From Syntrophobacterales bacterium (lineage in GTDB: Bacteria; Desulfobacterota; Desulfobaccia; Desulfobaccales; 0-14-0-80-60-11), in assembly GCA_023229795.1 (NCBI GenBank), contig JALNYP010000032.1, positions 1 through 42,352 of the forward strand: 42,352 bases of DNA, in the 5' to 3' direction. Shown in pieces: positions 8,304-18,200 of this stretch (within the stretch, counting starts at the first letter, position 1; each line of letters begins with the position of its first letter). The notes below the pieces were generated by a model. The model saw only the letters and a list, made by a program, of their open reading frames with translations, made no database searches and had not been told where the DNA came from. The position numbers were made by a program, and so were the translations under genes.

Positions 8304-10199
8304 GTGAGAAAAATATTTCTTTACGGCATCTTGCTGGTGGTTCTCGTAAGTACGGGGACCGAAAGCGCCGGCCGGGTCGGGTGGCTGAGGCTGCCGGAGG
8401 CATGGTATTATGACCTTTGGCATCAATTGGCTGGCCGGCGCCATGAGCCCCAGCATGTGGTCATCGCGGCTATTGATGACCAGACCCGCCTGGAGCACCA
8501 GGACGAGCCCCTGGTCTTCTGGAGCCCCCACTTCGCCCGAGCGCTGGCGGTCTTGCGACAGGTCGGGGTCAAGGTTATCGGCTTGGATTTTCTCTTTTCG
8601 GTCAGCGCTGAATCTTGGCTGAAGAGATTGAAATTGCCGGGAAACGACCAGGGCCGCACCTTCGACCTGCCGTTCAGGGAACAACTGGCCGCCGGCAAGA
8701 CTATACTGGCGGCAGAAGAGGTCAGCGCGGCGCCGGGCCAGGCTAAAATCCTCCTGCCTCTCCCCGACTATTGGGGTTCACTGCCGGGGCAACTGGAGGA
8801 CGTGGGGTTAGCCAATTTTTTCCATGACCCAGATGGGGTGATCCGCCGGTTTCTGCCCTCCATCCCCACGGATAAAGGCGAGAGCTGGATCACTTTTGCC
8901 GCACTCCTGGCGCAGCGGGCGGCATCCGGAGGCACCCTCCATAGCTGCCCGCCCCTTTCATGCATCGGGTTTAGCGGCCCCCCCGGCACTGTCCCCCGGG
9001 TCCCTTTCCGGCGTTTGCTCCGTCCCGGGGCTGAATCTGATCCGCAAATCCAGGGCCTCAAGGACAAAGTCGTCATTATTGCCTATGAACCTACGGGTGT
9101 TCAGGACATTCATCAGACCCCGTATAGCCGCGGGTTTATAAATTTTCCGGGCCGCTTTATGAGTGGCCCGGAAGTGCACGCCAACATTGTGGAAACCCTC
9201 CTGACGGGACGGTTTCCCCGGCCGGTTGCCGGTCCCTGGCGCCTGATTTACCTGCTTATGGTGCTGGCGGTGGGAACCACAGCGTTCTTCAGACTTACTC
9301 CCCGACAGGGATTGGTGGTCCTGGGTCTGTCGGCAGTCATGGTGGCGATCTTCGCCTACCTGTGGTTTTGCAGCTACTGGCTGATGCCCGTGGTCACTCC
9401 TCAACTGGGCCTTCTGGCCTGCTACCTGGGGGTTCTGGGACTGAGGTTGACGGGGGAAGAACGGGAGCGCACCCGGCTCCGGCAGATCTTTGGGCGGTAC
9501 GTCTCCGATGAAGTGGTGGAGAAGCTGCTGGCTACCGGTAAACAGCCCAATCTCGGAGGGGAGGCGGTCACAGTGACGGTCCTTTTTTCCGACATCCGGA
9601 ATTTTACCCCCATGTCTGAGTCCCTGGCCCCTCAGGAAGTGGTGGAGCTGCTCAATAATTACTTCAGCCGGGCCTGTGAGCCGATTCTGGAGCAGGGCGG
9701 CACGGTGGACAAGTTCATCGGCGATGCGGTCATGGCGGTGTTCGGTTCGCCGGCTCCCCACCCCGACCACGCCCGGCGGGCGATTACCGCGGCTCTGGCC
9801 ATGGCCGCAAGGGCCTCGGACTTCCAGGCTTGGATAGCCCGGCGTTTTCCCGGCCGGGATTGGCAGGATTTCCACATCGGCATCGGACTCCATACGGGAG
9901 AGGTGGTAGTGGGCAATGTCGGCTCGCCCCAACGCTTCGAATTCACCGCCATCGGGGATACGGTCAACACCGCGTCACGCCTGGAGAGCCTGACCAAAGA
10001 ATTAGGCTGGACCATTGTGGCCAGCGCGGCTACCATAAAGGCAGCGGGGGCGGGGGTGGTGACGGGCGGAGCGAAGCAAGTTCGGGTCAAGGGCCGCCAG
10101 GAACCGGTGGAGGTATTGGAGGTTAAGAGTCTGAATCAAGGTCAAGATAACCCGAGTCACATTCCTCATGGAGGGGGCGCTCATGAAGGCCAAACGTAG
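8304..10199 (+). CDS. CHASE2-domain class III adenylate/guanylate cyclase
   Basis: 631 residues from a GTG start. An N-terminal hydrophobic helix precedes an extracytoplasmic CHASE2 sensor (about 35-300, including VVIAAIDDQT and VIGLDFLF), then three membrane segments (about 310-385) and a cytosolic class III cyclase domain (about 415-610). Catalytic motifs are intact: metal-binding Asp in LFSDIRNFTP and GDAVMAVFG, the DKFIGD segment, and GDTVNTASRLE with the transition-state Asn/Arg region. It should make cAMP or cGMP in response to an envelope signal. The downstream gene overlaps by 17 bases and a CHAT gene follows, so the three form an operon. Specificity for ATP or GTP is not decided here. 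Confidence 0.93.
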   Translation: MRKIFLYGILLVVLVSTGTESAGRVGWLRLPEAWYYDLWHQLAGRRHEPQHVVIAAIDDQTRLEHQDEPLVFWSPHFARALAVLRQVGVKVIGLDFLFSVSAESWLKRLKLPGNDQGRTFDLPFREQLAAGKTILAAEEVSAAPGQAKILLPLPDYWGSLPGQLEDVGLANFFHDPDGVIRRFLPSIPTDKGESWITFAALLAQRAASGGTLHSCPPLSCIGFSGPPGTVPRVPFRRLLRPGAESDPQIQGLKDKVVIIAYEPTGVQDIHQTPYSRGFINFPGRFMSGPEVHANIVETLLTGRFPRPVAGPWRLIYLLMVLAVGTTAFFRLTPRQGLVVLGLSAVMVAIFAYLWFCSYWLMPVVTPQLGLLACYLGVLGLRLTGEERERTRLRQIFGRYVSDEVVEKLLATGKQPNLGGEAVTVTVLFSDIRNFTPMSESLAPQEVVELLNNYFSRACEPILEQGGTVDKFIGDAVMAVFGSPAPHPDHARRAITAALAMAARASDFQAWIARRFPGRDWQDFHIGIGLHTGEVVVGNVGSPQRFEFTAIGDTVNTASRLESLTKELGWTIVASAATIKAAGAGVVTGGAKQVRVKGRQEPVEVLEVKSLNQGQDNPSHIPHGGGAHEGQT

Positions 10200-10920
10200 A
10201 ATGAAGCACACCGGTTTCTTTTGCCTGGCGGTGTTCGGTGCTTTCCTGACGGCAACGGTGGCGGCCCAAACATCCTTACCGGACGTAGGGCTGATCACCA
10301 AACTTTCTGGGGGAGCCACCTACTGGAATAAAGACGAGAACAAAAAGCCGAGCACGGTGCAGGCCTTTATGAAGGTCCGCCAGGGCGACCGCCTCAAGCT
10401 CCCGGTGGGTGCCTCGCTGACGCTTCTCTACTTTGCCAGCGGCCGGCAAGAGACCTGGAAAGGACCGGCAACTTTAATGGCCGGGGACCGAGAGAGCCAG
10501 GTTTTGGGCGGCAAACAGCCGGCACCCCAGCCGGAGGTGAAGATCTTTCCGGCCAAAGCCACCAAGCAGATAGCAGGGGCGCCTCTGCGCCTCTCCCCTG
10601 CCAGTATGAACAAATCAGGAGTCATTCAGACCATGGGGCCCAGATGCGAACCGGCGGCCAAGAGCGCGGCGCCATTCTCCAGTGAGGCGCAGAGAAAAAT
10701 CAAGGCAGCCGAGAAAGTCTATCGGGACTTAAAGAAAAGCGCCGCATCCGACGATGTTACCCCGGAATTGTATTTTTACAGCGTCCTGGCCGAGTATAAG
10801 CAGTTTCCGGAAATGGCTGAGATGGTGGATAACATGCTGCAAAAGAGGCCGGAAGACGCAGCCCTGAAGGATTTGAAGGCCTGCGTTCGGGCCCAAGCAA
10901 TTAAAGGAGTTCAGCCCTGA
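10183..10920 (+). CDS. Exported FecR-like domain protein
   Basis: 245 residues from the ATG at 10183, chosen because GGAGGGGG ends five bases upstream; an ATG at 10168 is possible. A signal peptide (MKAKRRMKHTG, hydrophobic core, ATVAAQ) is followed by a FecR-like fold (about residues 33-95: GLITKLSGGATYW, VRQGDRLKLPVGASLTLLYF). The C-terminal part is helical and charged, resembling a short TPR-like tail. FecR-like proteins next to CHASE2 cyclases and CHAT proteins are a recurring arrangement in deltaproteobacteria and cyanobacteria, where their role is not established. It is translated from the same message as the cyclase. Confidence 0.75.
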   Translation: MKAKRRMKHTGFFCLAVFGAFLTATVAAQTSLPDVGLITKLSGGATYWNKDENKKPSTVQAFMKVRQGDRLKLPVGASLTLLYFASGRQETWKGPATLMAGDRESQVLGGKQPAPQPEVKIFPAKATKQIAGAPLRLSPASMNKSGVIQTMGPRCEPAAKSAAPFSSEAQRKIKAAEKVYRDLKKSAASDDVTPELYFYSVLAEYKQFPEMAEMVDNMLQKRPEDAALKDLKACVRAQAIKGVQP

Positions 10921-10965
10921 TCCTGATAAAGGATTTATCCTGTTAGATGACGCTGAGAGGCTCTT

Positions 10966-13596
10966 ATGCATAAACTCACCGCTGCCTGTCTTTGGGTCCT
11001 GATCGCCGCCCTGACGGCCACCCCCGGGTGGGCTGGAAAAATGGGGCCGCAATCTCATTCCTCCACTCTGTCTGAGGACGACTCGAGTCCGGGACAACCC
11101 GGAGATGTGCCCGAAGCCAGGGAATTGATGCAAAGGGCCAGGGCTTTTGAGGCCCAGAGGAACAATTATAAGGCATTACCCTTGTACGAACAGGCCCTGC
11201 AGCTCCGGGAGAAGGCCCTGGGACCGGAACACCCCCTCACCGCGGCCAGCATGGCCCGTTTGGCGAGGGCTTATGCCCTCCTGGGTTTCTTTGACAAAGC
11301 CCTGCCCCTGGCCCAGCGGTCCTTAAGGATCAGGGAGAAGGTCCTGGGGCAGGATAACCCCCAAACCGCCCAGAGCCTGATGCTCCTGGGCTTCCTTTAT
11401 GGGCAAATGGGAGCCAATGACCAGGCCTTGCCACTGACTCAGCAGGCCCTACGGATCAGCGAACAGGCCTTAGGGCCGGAACACCGGCAGACCGCGACCG
11501 CCCTGCATAACCTGGCAGCCCTTTATGCTCAGATGGGCCTCTATGACCAGGCCCTGCCTCTGGCCCAGCGCGCCGCCCAGATTAGAGAACAGGCGTTCGG
11601 ACTAAATGACTTTCGCACCGCCGGAAGTCTTACCCTTCTGGGATATCTCTATCTGCGCCAAAAAGATTATGGCCAGGCGGAATCTTGTTTCCGCCGGGCC
11701 TTACGGGTGAAGGGCGATTTCGGCATGGTAGAACTTTACCTGGCTAAAGGACAATATGAATCCGCCCTGGACACCTTAACTTCTCACGCTCCCAAGGCGT
11801 GGAACCGACCTCAATACCAGGCGTTGTATTATACACAAAAGGGGCTGGCGCTTCAGGGACTGGGACAACGGAGGGAGGCGTTTGGCGCATTCATGGAGGC
11901 CATTAAGACCATTGAAGGGTTGCGGGGCCGGACCTCGGGAGAACGCATCAGCTTTTTTGAATCCGGGCTTCTGGGCGGCTATTCTCGGGCCTATCAGGGC
12001 ATGGTGAAGGTTTTGGCAGAGATGGCCCAAAAAGGCGGGTCCGACCCTCCGGCCTTAAGAGCTTACGGGCAGGACCCCGGGGCCGCAGCCTTTTACTTTG
12101 CCGAGTCTATCAAGGCCCGAGCGCTGTTGGAGGCGATGGCGGCCGGAGCGGTCAGGTTGAGCCCCCAATTACCCCCGGATTTGGCGGCCAGGGAAAAGAG
12201 CCTCCAGGAACGCCTGGCGGCTCTGGAAGCCCAGAGGTCGGAGCGCTTGGAGGAACGAGGCAAAGGTTGGGATCGAAAAGAACAACCCGCGGAGGAATTC
12301 AACCTTAGAGTAGAGGCATTGCAAAAAGAACGGCAGCAGTTCGTAGAGGAGTTGCGCCGCCGGGTCCCTCGGTATGCCGCCCTGGCTTATCCGCAACCCT
12401 ATAAGGCCCAGGAGTTGCCGCTGAAACCGGGAGAGGTGATCTTGGAATATGCCTTGGGTGATAAGGAGAGTTATCTCTTTCGGGTGGAGCCCGGGGGCAA
12501 GACCCAGGTTTTCCGTATTCCCCTGGGGCAAGAGGCGTTGGAGAAGCGTCTGGGCGCAATGCTGGCCCCGTTCCGGCAGAGCGTCTTGCGGCGGGAAGAT
12601 TTGGCGCGATTTTCTATCAGCGACGCGTCTCACCTGTATGGGGAACTCCTGGCGCCGGCCCTGTCCGGCGTGGCCCCGGGAACCCGCCTGATCATCGTGC
12701 CGGATGGGGTGCTGGGGGCCTTCCCCTTTGAGGCGCTGGTGGTGCAGGCGGGACCGGGGTGGGATAAGAGCGTCCTGGTGGCGGACTGCTGGCCGGTTAC
12801 CTACTCCCAGTCAGCCGCTATCCTGGCCCTGAACCGGCTTTTGGGCAAATCCCGAGCCTCCCAGCCTCTCTTTGCCCTTGGCGATTGCATCTATGATAAG
12901 AGTAGTTCCCGTTACTTAGCCTATGAGGCCCATCAGGGGCAGGCGGGGGAGCTTAAACACGCCGGGCCGGAGAAGGCCCTAACCATGGCGGCGACCGGCG
13001 CTCACGGGGGCCGGCTCATATTTCCGCCTCTGCCCGAGACCCGGAAGACGGTGGAGGATCTGGCGGCTCTGTTTGGGGAGGCGGTGCGGCCCCCGGAAGT
13101 CCTCCTGGACGTGCAGGCCACCGAGACCCAAGTGCGCCACACCCCCTTGGGGCAGTACCGCTACCTCTTTTTCGGCACCCACGGTTTTTTGGCGGACAAC
13201 CTGGCGAGGGTGCAGGAGCCGACCCTGGTGTTGACCCAGGTGGAAAACAAGCCACCCGACAACGGCTTTCTCACCTTCAGCGAGGTCTTGCGGCTGAAAC
13301 TGGATGCCGACTTGGTGACCCTGGCAGCGTGCATGACCGGGGTCGGCCAGGTGATGCAGGGGGAGGGGGTGCTGAACTTCGCCCGGGCCTTCCAGCAGGC
13401 GGGAGCCCGCAGCGTCATGGTATCCCTGTGGAATATCCCGGTGGATGAATCCATGAAATTTTACGTGACCTTTTATAAAGCCCTGAAGGAGGGGAAATCC
13501 AAGATCGAGTCTTTAAAGGCGGCCCGCCAGGCGGTGCGGACTAAAGAACCGCATCCCTACTTCTGGTCTGGGCTTATTTTACACGGGGAGAGCTGA
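10966..13596 (+). CDS. Exported TPR-CHAT caspase-like protein
   Basis: 876 residues. A clear signal peptide (MHKLTAACLWVLIAALTATP, cut near GWAGK) is followed by kinesin-light-chain-type TPRs of 42 residues (about 50-250, with repeated ALGPEHxxTA motifs), a coiled-coil middle (about 400-465), and a C-terminal CHAT domain (about 580-875). The caspase-like dyad appears intact: His739 in FFGTHGF and Cys789 in LAACMTG. CHAT peptidases cleave protein targets chosen through partner domains. Here the signal peptide places the domain outside the cytoplasm. It is the third gene of the cyclase/FecR-like operon and lies 1.6 kb from the giant autotransporter, so surface-protein processing is a reasonable but unproven role. 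Confidence 0.9.
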   Translation: MHKLTAACLWVLIAALTATPGWAGKMGPQSHSSTLSEDDSSPGQPGDVPEARELMQRARAFEAQRNNYKALPLYEQALQLREKALGPEHPLTAASMARLARAYALLGFFDKALPLAQRSLRIREKVLGQDNPQTAQSLMLLGFLYGQMGANDQALPLTQQALRISEQALGPEHRQTATALHNLAALYAQMGLYDQALPLAQRAAQIREQAFGLNDFRTAGSLTLLGYLYLRQKDYGQAESCFRRALRVKGDFGMVELYLAKGQYESALDTLTSHAPKAWNRPQYQALYYTQKGLALQGLGQRREAFGAFMEAIKTIEGLRGRTSGERISFFESGLLGGYSRAYQGMVKVLAEMAQKGGSDPPALRAYGQDPGAAAFYFAESIKARALLEAMAAGAVRLSPQLPPDLAAREKSLQERLAALEAQRSERLEERGKGWDRKEQPAEEFNLRVEALQKERQQFVEELRRRVPRYAALAYPQPYKAQELPLKPGEVILEYALGDKESYLFRVEPGGKTQVFRIPLGQEALEKRLGAMLAPFRQSVLRREDLARFSISDASHLYGELLAPALSGVAPGTRLIIVPDGVLGAFPFEALVVQAGPGWDKSVLVADCWPVTYSQSAAILALNRLLGKSRASQPLFALGDCIYDKSSSRYLAYEAHQGQAGELKHAGPEKALTMAATGAHGGRLIFPPLPETRKTVEDLAALFGEAVRPPEVLLDVQATETQVRHTPLGQYRYLFFGTHGFLADNLARVQEPTLVLTQVENKPPDNGFLTFSEVLRLKLDADLVTLAACMTGVGQVMQGEGVLNFARAFQQAGARSVMVSLWNIPVDESMKFYVTFYKALKEGKSKIESLKAARQAVRTKEPHPYFWSGLILHGES

Positions 13597-14087
13597 ATAG
13601 AAGATTACTGCTATGATTCCTAACTTATCAATGAGCCAATAGACCTTCCATATCCAGAACAAATCGACTCTTTTCGACCTTATGGATGTCGCTCTTTCCA
13701 CCCTGCGAGATCGTGTACCGTCAGCGCGGCCCTTGAAATCTTCCCCCCCCACAACTGCCCCTGAAGTATATGAAGGTCATAGGTTTAATTTTTGCTGGAC
13801 CGCGGATAAGTTTTTGGGTTGGCAAGCACTTCGCATTTTTGAGAATTTAGAGTTTCCGGCCGGCCGATAGAGGCCAGATGAGCATAGAGGTGTGGTTCCG
13901 AGACTATGAGGGCGTAGGGGTGAGATTTTCCCGCGCAACTCAATGGCGCCACTGATATCTTTGGTGACAGAGATACCAGACTAATCAGCCAGAGGACCTT
14001 TGGGAACGAAAATGCAATTCAGGAGAAGGAACTGCTTTTCAGGATAATGAGACTTGGGGTTGGCCGCCAAAAACAAGCGAATTCATC
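13597..14087. other. Intergenic region with weak regulatory-like motifs
   Basis: No gene is supported between the convergent CHAT gene and the minus-strand lipoprotein. A GG-N10-GC pair (13821-13834, in TTGGCA...TTCGC) resembles a sigma-54 promoter with one mismatch in the -12 element. About 100 bases later, motifs reminiscent of a cobalamin riboswitch occur in order (see findings), but no plus-strand gene follows. No obvious terminator for the CHAT operon was found. Confidence 0.35.
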
Positions 14088-14852
14088 TCAATGTTTTGAC
14101 TGCTTGCGAATCCCGGAGCCGGATGAATGCTTCTGTGGTGACTCCTTTTGGGTGTCGGCGGGAGGTTGAGTCTGAGCCCTACTCTCTAAGCGTCGCACTG
14201 CTTCTTGTGCCGCTGTCAAGGTCGGATTAAACAAGAGAGCACGCTGGTATTGCCGTAAGGCCTCGGCCTTTTCCCCCCATGCCTCCAAAATACGAGCCAC
14301 CTCATAGTGGTAGAGCCCGAAATCTCTTTCTTTGAAAAAAACAAAATTGAAGGAGTCGATGGCCTTGCGGCGGTCACCCTTAAGGGCATAAACCCGCCCC
14401 AGGTCGAAGTGACCCTCCACGTTGTCCGGGGACAGCGCCAACCCCTGTTTCAAGTAGTCCACTGCTAAGTCCAACTTTTTGGGCTCGTAAGAGTAAAGCC
14501 GCCCCAGCAGGATCATGGCTACGTAATTCTTGGGGTCCAGGGCCAGCACTTTTTTGAACTCTGCCTCCGACTTGGGAAAGTTCATCTGGAACAGATAGAC
14601 TTTCCCCAGCCAGAGGTGGGCTACAGGGGATTCGGGGGCCTGTTTGGTCACTTGCTGAAGTTCTGCCAGAGCTTCAGTCAGCTTTCTTTCTTGTAAATAA
14701 TTTTGCGCCTGCTTGAAGTGTTCCAAAGTTGCCGGGGACAGGGGTTTTTCCGCAGACGTGTCGGGCCCGGCAGTCGGCTGGCAGCCCTGCAGGCCAATTG
14801 TCAAAACCAGGCTCAACATGGTTAGGGACGCCGCTGCCAAAAGTTTCTTCAT
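14088..14852 (-). CDS. TPR lipoprotein, paralogue of the one after AT2
   Basis: 254 residues. Signal peptide with lipobox LQGC (MKKLLAAASLTMLSLVLTIG precedes it), then tetratricopeptide repeats from about residue 40 to 215 (for example LWLGKVYLFQMNFPKSEAEF, HFDLGRVYALKGDRRKAI), and a polar, low-complexity tail. GGGAGGG precedes the ATG on the minus strand. It is divergent from AT1 with about 350 bases between. A close paralogue follows AT2 at 36620-37375, sharing GRVYAL and FFKERDF motifs in the same places. TPR lipoproteins of this kind scaffold protein complexes; pairing with autotransporters suggests help in secretion or anchoring, which is inference. Confidence 0.85.
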   Translation of the reverse strand: MKKLLAAASLTMLSLVLTIGLQGCQPTAGPDTSAEKPLSPATLEHFKQAQNYLQERKLTEALAELQQVTKQAPESPVAHLWLGKVYLFQMNFPKSEAEFKKVLALDPKNYVAMILLGRLYSYEPKKLDLAVDYLKQGLALSPDNVEGHFDLGRVYALKGDRRKAIDSFNFVFFKERDFGLYHYEVARILEAWGEKAEALRQYQRALLFNPTLTAAQEAVRRLESRAQTQPPADTQKESPQKHSSGSGIRKQSKH

Positions 14853-15119
14853 CAGCCCTCCCGCAATCTATTACTGCGAATCTCATGAATCTTTCTAAAA
14901 ATTTGCTTCATAAACAGTGTTTTCTATTCTGGTCTCTGAGCTCCAGGATAGCAAGAATTTTCCGGGGAAGGCAAGTCTTCCAACGATCATTCTGCTATCT
15001 CTGCCATCTTGGTGAGCCAGAGGTTAGCCTGGGCCCTTGAGAAGAAGGTCTCTCAGAATATTCATAAACATATTTATCCAATCGTTAAAAATGCCGATAG
15101 ATAACAAACAAGATAAAGC
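14853..15119. other. Divergent intergenic region upstream of the riboswitch
   Basis: Holds the promoters for the minus-strand lipoprotein and for the riboswitch/AT1 transcript. No strong -35/-10 pair was recognised; a weak TTGAGA (15037) with TATTCA 16 bases later is the best plus-strand candidate. Confidence 0.3.
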
Positions 15120-15204
15120 TACCGGAAACGGCAAACTCCTTCGAAAGGGGAAGACGCAAAGCCATCGGTCTAAAGCCATCGGGTTAAGGCAGCAAGGTTG
15201 CCGG
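15120..15204 (+). promoter_or_regulatory. Class I cyclic di-GMP riboswitch (GEMM-I)
   Basis: All core elements of the GEMM-I aptamer are present in order: CGGCAAAC, a GAAA tetraloop hairpin (CTTCGAAAGGGG), GACGCAAAGCC, a CTAAAG tetraloop-receptor-like element, and GGCAGCAAGGTTGCC. Outer CCGG (15122-15125) can pair with CCGG (15201-15204) to close P1. Inner GGC/GCC pairing closes the second helix. Aligned with the Vibrio Vc2 aptamer, the ligand-contact position equivalent to G20 is G and the GACGC segment is of the c-di-GMP type, not the cGAMP-binding GEMM-Ib type. The annotated ATG of AT1 begins two bases after P1, so ligand binding should affect initiation; the only SD-like bases (AAGG) lie inside the aptamer. 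Confidence 0.88.
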
Positions 15205-15205
15205 A

Positions 15206-18200
15206 ATGAGAAAATATCTAGTCATTCTTGCGTCATCAGTCTTCAGCGGCATTCTCTCCAGCATCATTAAGAAACAAACTGAAAAAGTTGCACCAATCCT
15301 TAAGTTAAGATGGCCGTCAGGGCCACTGGCGTTTTATAGGTTGGTCTTCATTGCTATTGGCTTGTTCTCCCGCCTGAAGGCGATTTCACAACAGATAATC
15401 TGCAGGACTGAATTAACCGGAAGCGGCCCAAAAGTTTGGTTTCTACCCCTTGCCCTGATGTTGGTGATAATCAGCCTGACCCTTCGGCCGGCCGGGGCCG
15501 ACATCTATACGTATGGTCTATGTTCTTGGGCCGCTGGTCAACCGGGGTCAAACGGCGGCTTTAACACGTATGTGTTATGGGGCCAGGGAGGCGACGGCGG
15601 GGGCGGCGGCACCGGTCCGACAGTCAACTGGGCTTCTCCGCCCATCATCCATCCCTGGACTCAGGGCAGCATCCAGGCCAGCGGTCCCGGCTTTTGGGGA
15701 CAGAGCACGGGGGGGCAAGGCGGCGACGGCGGCACCGGCGGGGGATTGATTTACGCCATCGGCGGTGGTGGCGGCCAAGGCGGGGACGCCGGTTCCGTCA
15801 CAGTTGTGAACAGCTTCCAGATTACCTCCAGCGGCAGCTACGTCTACTCAATCCCTCCTGATAACGTTCCCACTGCTTACCCCGGAGTCGGCGTCTGGGG
15901 GGTCAGCCAGGGCGGTCAAGGGGGCAGCGGCGGCGACGGCTACGGGGCCGGCGGTCAAGGAGGCAATGGGGGTGCTGCCGGCAACGGGGGGACAGTGGCC
16001 ATCACGAACCAGTCCGGCGCCAATATCAGCACGTCCGGCGACAACAACTGGGGCATCGCAGCCCAAAGCCTTGGAGGGAACGGCGGCAGTGGTGGGTCCG
16101 GCGGGGGAATCTTTGGCGGCGGTGGGTCCGGCAGCAAGTCGGGCGGCGGCGGCAGTGTGAGCATTACAAATTCAGCTTCGGTCAGCACTACTGGAAATTC
16201 CAGCTACGCCCTATTCGGTCAGAGCGTGGGCGGCTACGGCGGCAGTGGCGGCTCCGGGGACGGGGCCTTCGGGTACGGCGGCAATACCATGAACTGCGGT
16301 GACGGCGGGACGGTGGCCGTCACCACAACAGGCAGTGACGTGATGATTTCCACCTCCGGGCAAGGTGCGGATGCCATCCGGGCCCAGAGCGTGGGAGGTG
16401 GCGGCGGTTCGGCCGGGAGTGCAACGGGGCTCGTCGCCCTGGGCGGTTCCGGCAGCGCCGCGGGCAATGGCGGCACCGTCACGGTGAACAATGAGAACTG
16501 TCTTGAGGCCCAGGGCGCTTTTTCTTATGGCATTTATGCCCAGAGCATGGGCGGGGGCGGCGGCAGCTCAAATCCCGTGGTGGGTGCACTCACCGCTATC
16601 GGCGGCAGGGACAGCTCCGGGGGTGACGGCGGCAGCGTCACTGTGGTCAATTCCGGTCAAATCAGCACCACCGACAGCGCCATTCTTGCCCAGAGCGTGG
16701 GTGGGGGCGGCGGCAGCGGGGCCATGGCGGTGGGCGCCAGCATCACCATAGGCGGCAGCAGCAGCAACGGGGGCAATGCGGCGCCGGTCACGGTGCAGAA
16801 TTCAAATTCAACCTTAGAAACTTCCGGCCTCAATGCCAGCGCCATTTATGCCCAGAGTCTGGGGGGCGGCGGTGGCAAGGGCGGCAGCGCCGTGGCGGGT
16901 GGCGCCGGCCTCAGCGTCGCCATCGGTCAATCCGGCGGGCAAGGCGGCTGGGCCGGCCCCGTGACGGTGGATGTAACCGGTTCATCGATGCAAACCAGCG
17001 GCCTGATGTCCGACGGCATCAACGCCCAGAGCGTGGGCGGGGGTGGCGGCAGTGGCGGTTTTAGCGTCGCGGTGGATGCCTACGGCGTCTTGGCTTTGAG
17101 CCTGGGGGGCTCGGGCGGCAACGGCGGCTACGGCGGGGAAGTCACCGTCAACTACGCCGACACGACCATTCTCACCACGGGTAATTACCAATCCCACGGC
17201 GTCTTTGCCCAGAGCGTGGGCGGGGGTGGCGGCAGTGGCGGTTTCAGTGCCGCGGTCAGCAATGGCCCGGTGAGTGCGGCAATCAGCCTCGGAGGCAGCG
17301 CCGGCTCCGGGGGCGCTGCTGGCGCCGTAACCTTTACCGACACCAGCTTAAACACTTTGAACAGCGCGATTCAGACTGCGGGGGAGCAATCCCATGGCCT
17401 CTTTCTGCAGAGCGTGGGAGGCGGCGGCGGGCACGGCGGGTTCAGCATCAGTGGCAATGCCACCCTCGCCGGGGCGGCGGTCAATATTGGCGGTTCCGGC
17501 GGTGATGGCGGCTCGGGCTACGCCGTTACCCTGCAAGACACAGGCATCGGTGCACCCATTACCACCACAGGATCGAAGTCCTGCGGGATTTTGGCCCAGA
17601 GTGTGGGCGGTGGCGGCGGCGATGCCGGTTTTTCCGTGGCCGGATCTCTGGGCGTAGAAGGTTCGGCGGCGGTGAGCCTGGGAGGGTCAGGGGGCCTTGG
17701 CGGTAACGGCGGGAATGTCAGCGCTGAATTGAACCGCACCATCACTACCGAAGGCGACGCCGCTGCTGGCATTCTGCTGCAGAGCGTGGGTGGCGGCGGT
17801 GGCAACGGCGGCTTTTCGGTGGCCGGATCCATGACGGTGAGCCCTCCCTCTGGATCCGGGGCAACCATCAACGCCGCGGTCAGTTTGGGGGGCTCCGGCG
17901 GTTCAGGGGGGAACGGCGGCCAGGTGTCGCTGTCTGCATCCGAAGGCTCAACCGTTACCACTGGCGGCCTTGGTTCGGTTGGGATTCTGGCCCAGAGCGT
18001 GGGTGGTGGCGGCGGCAACGGTGGTTTTTCAGTGGCCGGCGCCTTATCCTTCAGCGGTACGCCAGCCGGAGCGACAGCGGGAGTCAGCCTGGGCGGCACA
18101 GGAGGCAGCGGTGGGTCCGGCTCGCAGGTAACGGTTAGCCTCGCCGACAGCGTCACCACCACCGGGAACCTGGCCTCTGGGGTGCTGGCCCAGAGCGTGG

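Noticed and set aside
8958..9932. Minus-strand open frame of 324 codons inside the cyclase gene
   Set aside because: Opposite strand of an intact cyclase catalytic domain; its translation looks like a random, basic shadow.
13682..13870. 62-residue plus-strand open frame after the CHAT gene
   Set aside because: No ribosome site, low-complexity proline run and no hydrophobic or domain pattern.
15120..15204. cGAMP-type (GEMM-Ib) reading of the riboswitch
   Set aside because: Position 20 aligns as G and the segment reads GACGCAAAGCC, as in c-di-GMP aptamers; the Geobacter cGAMP aptamers I recall differ at both places.
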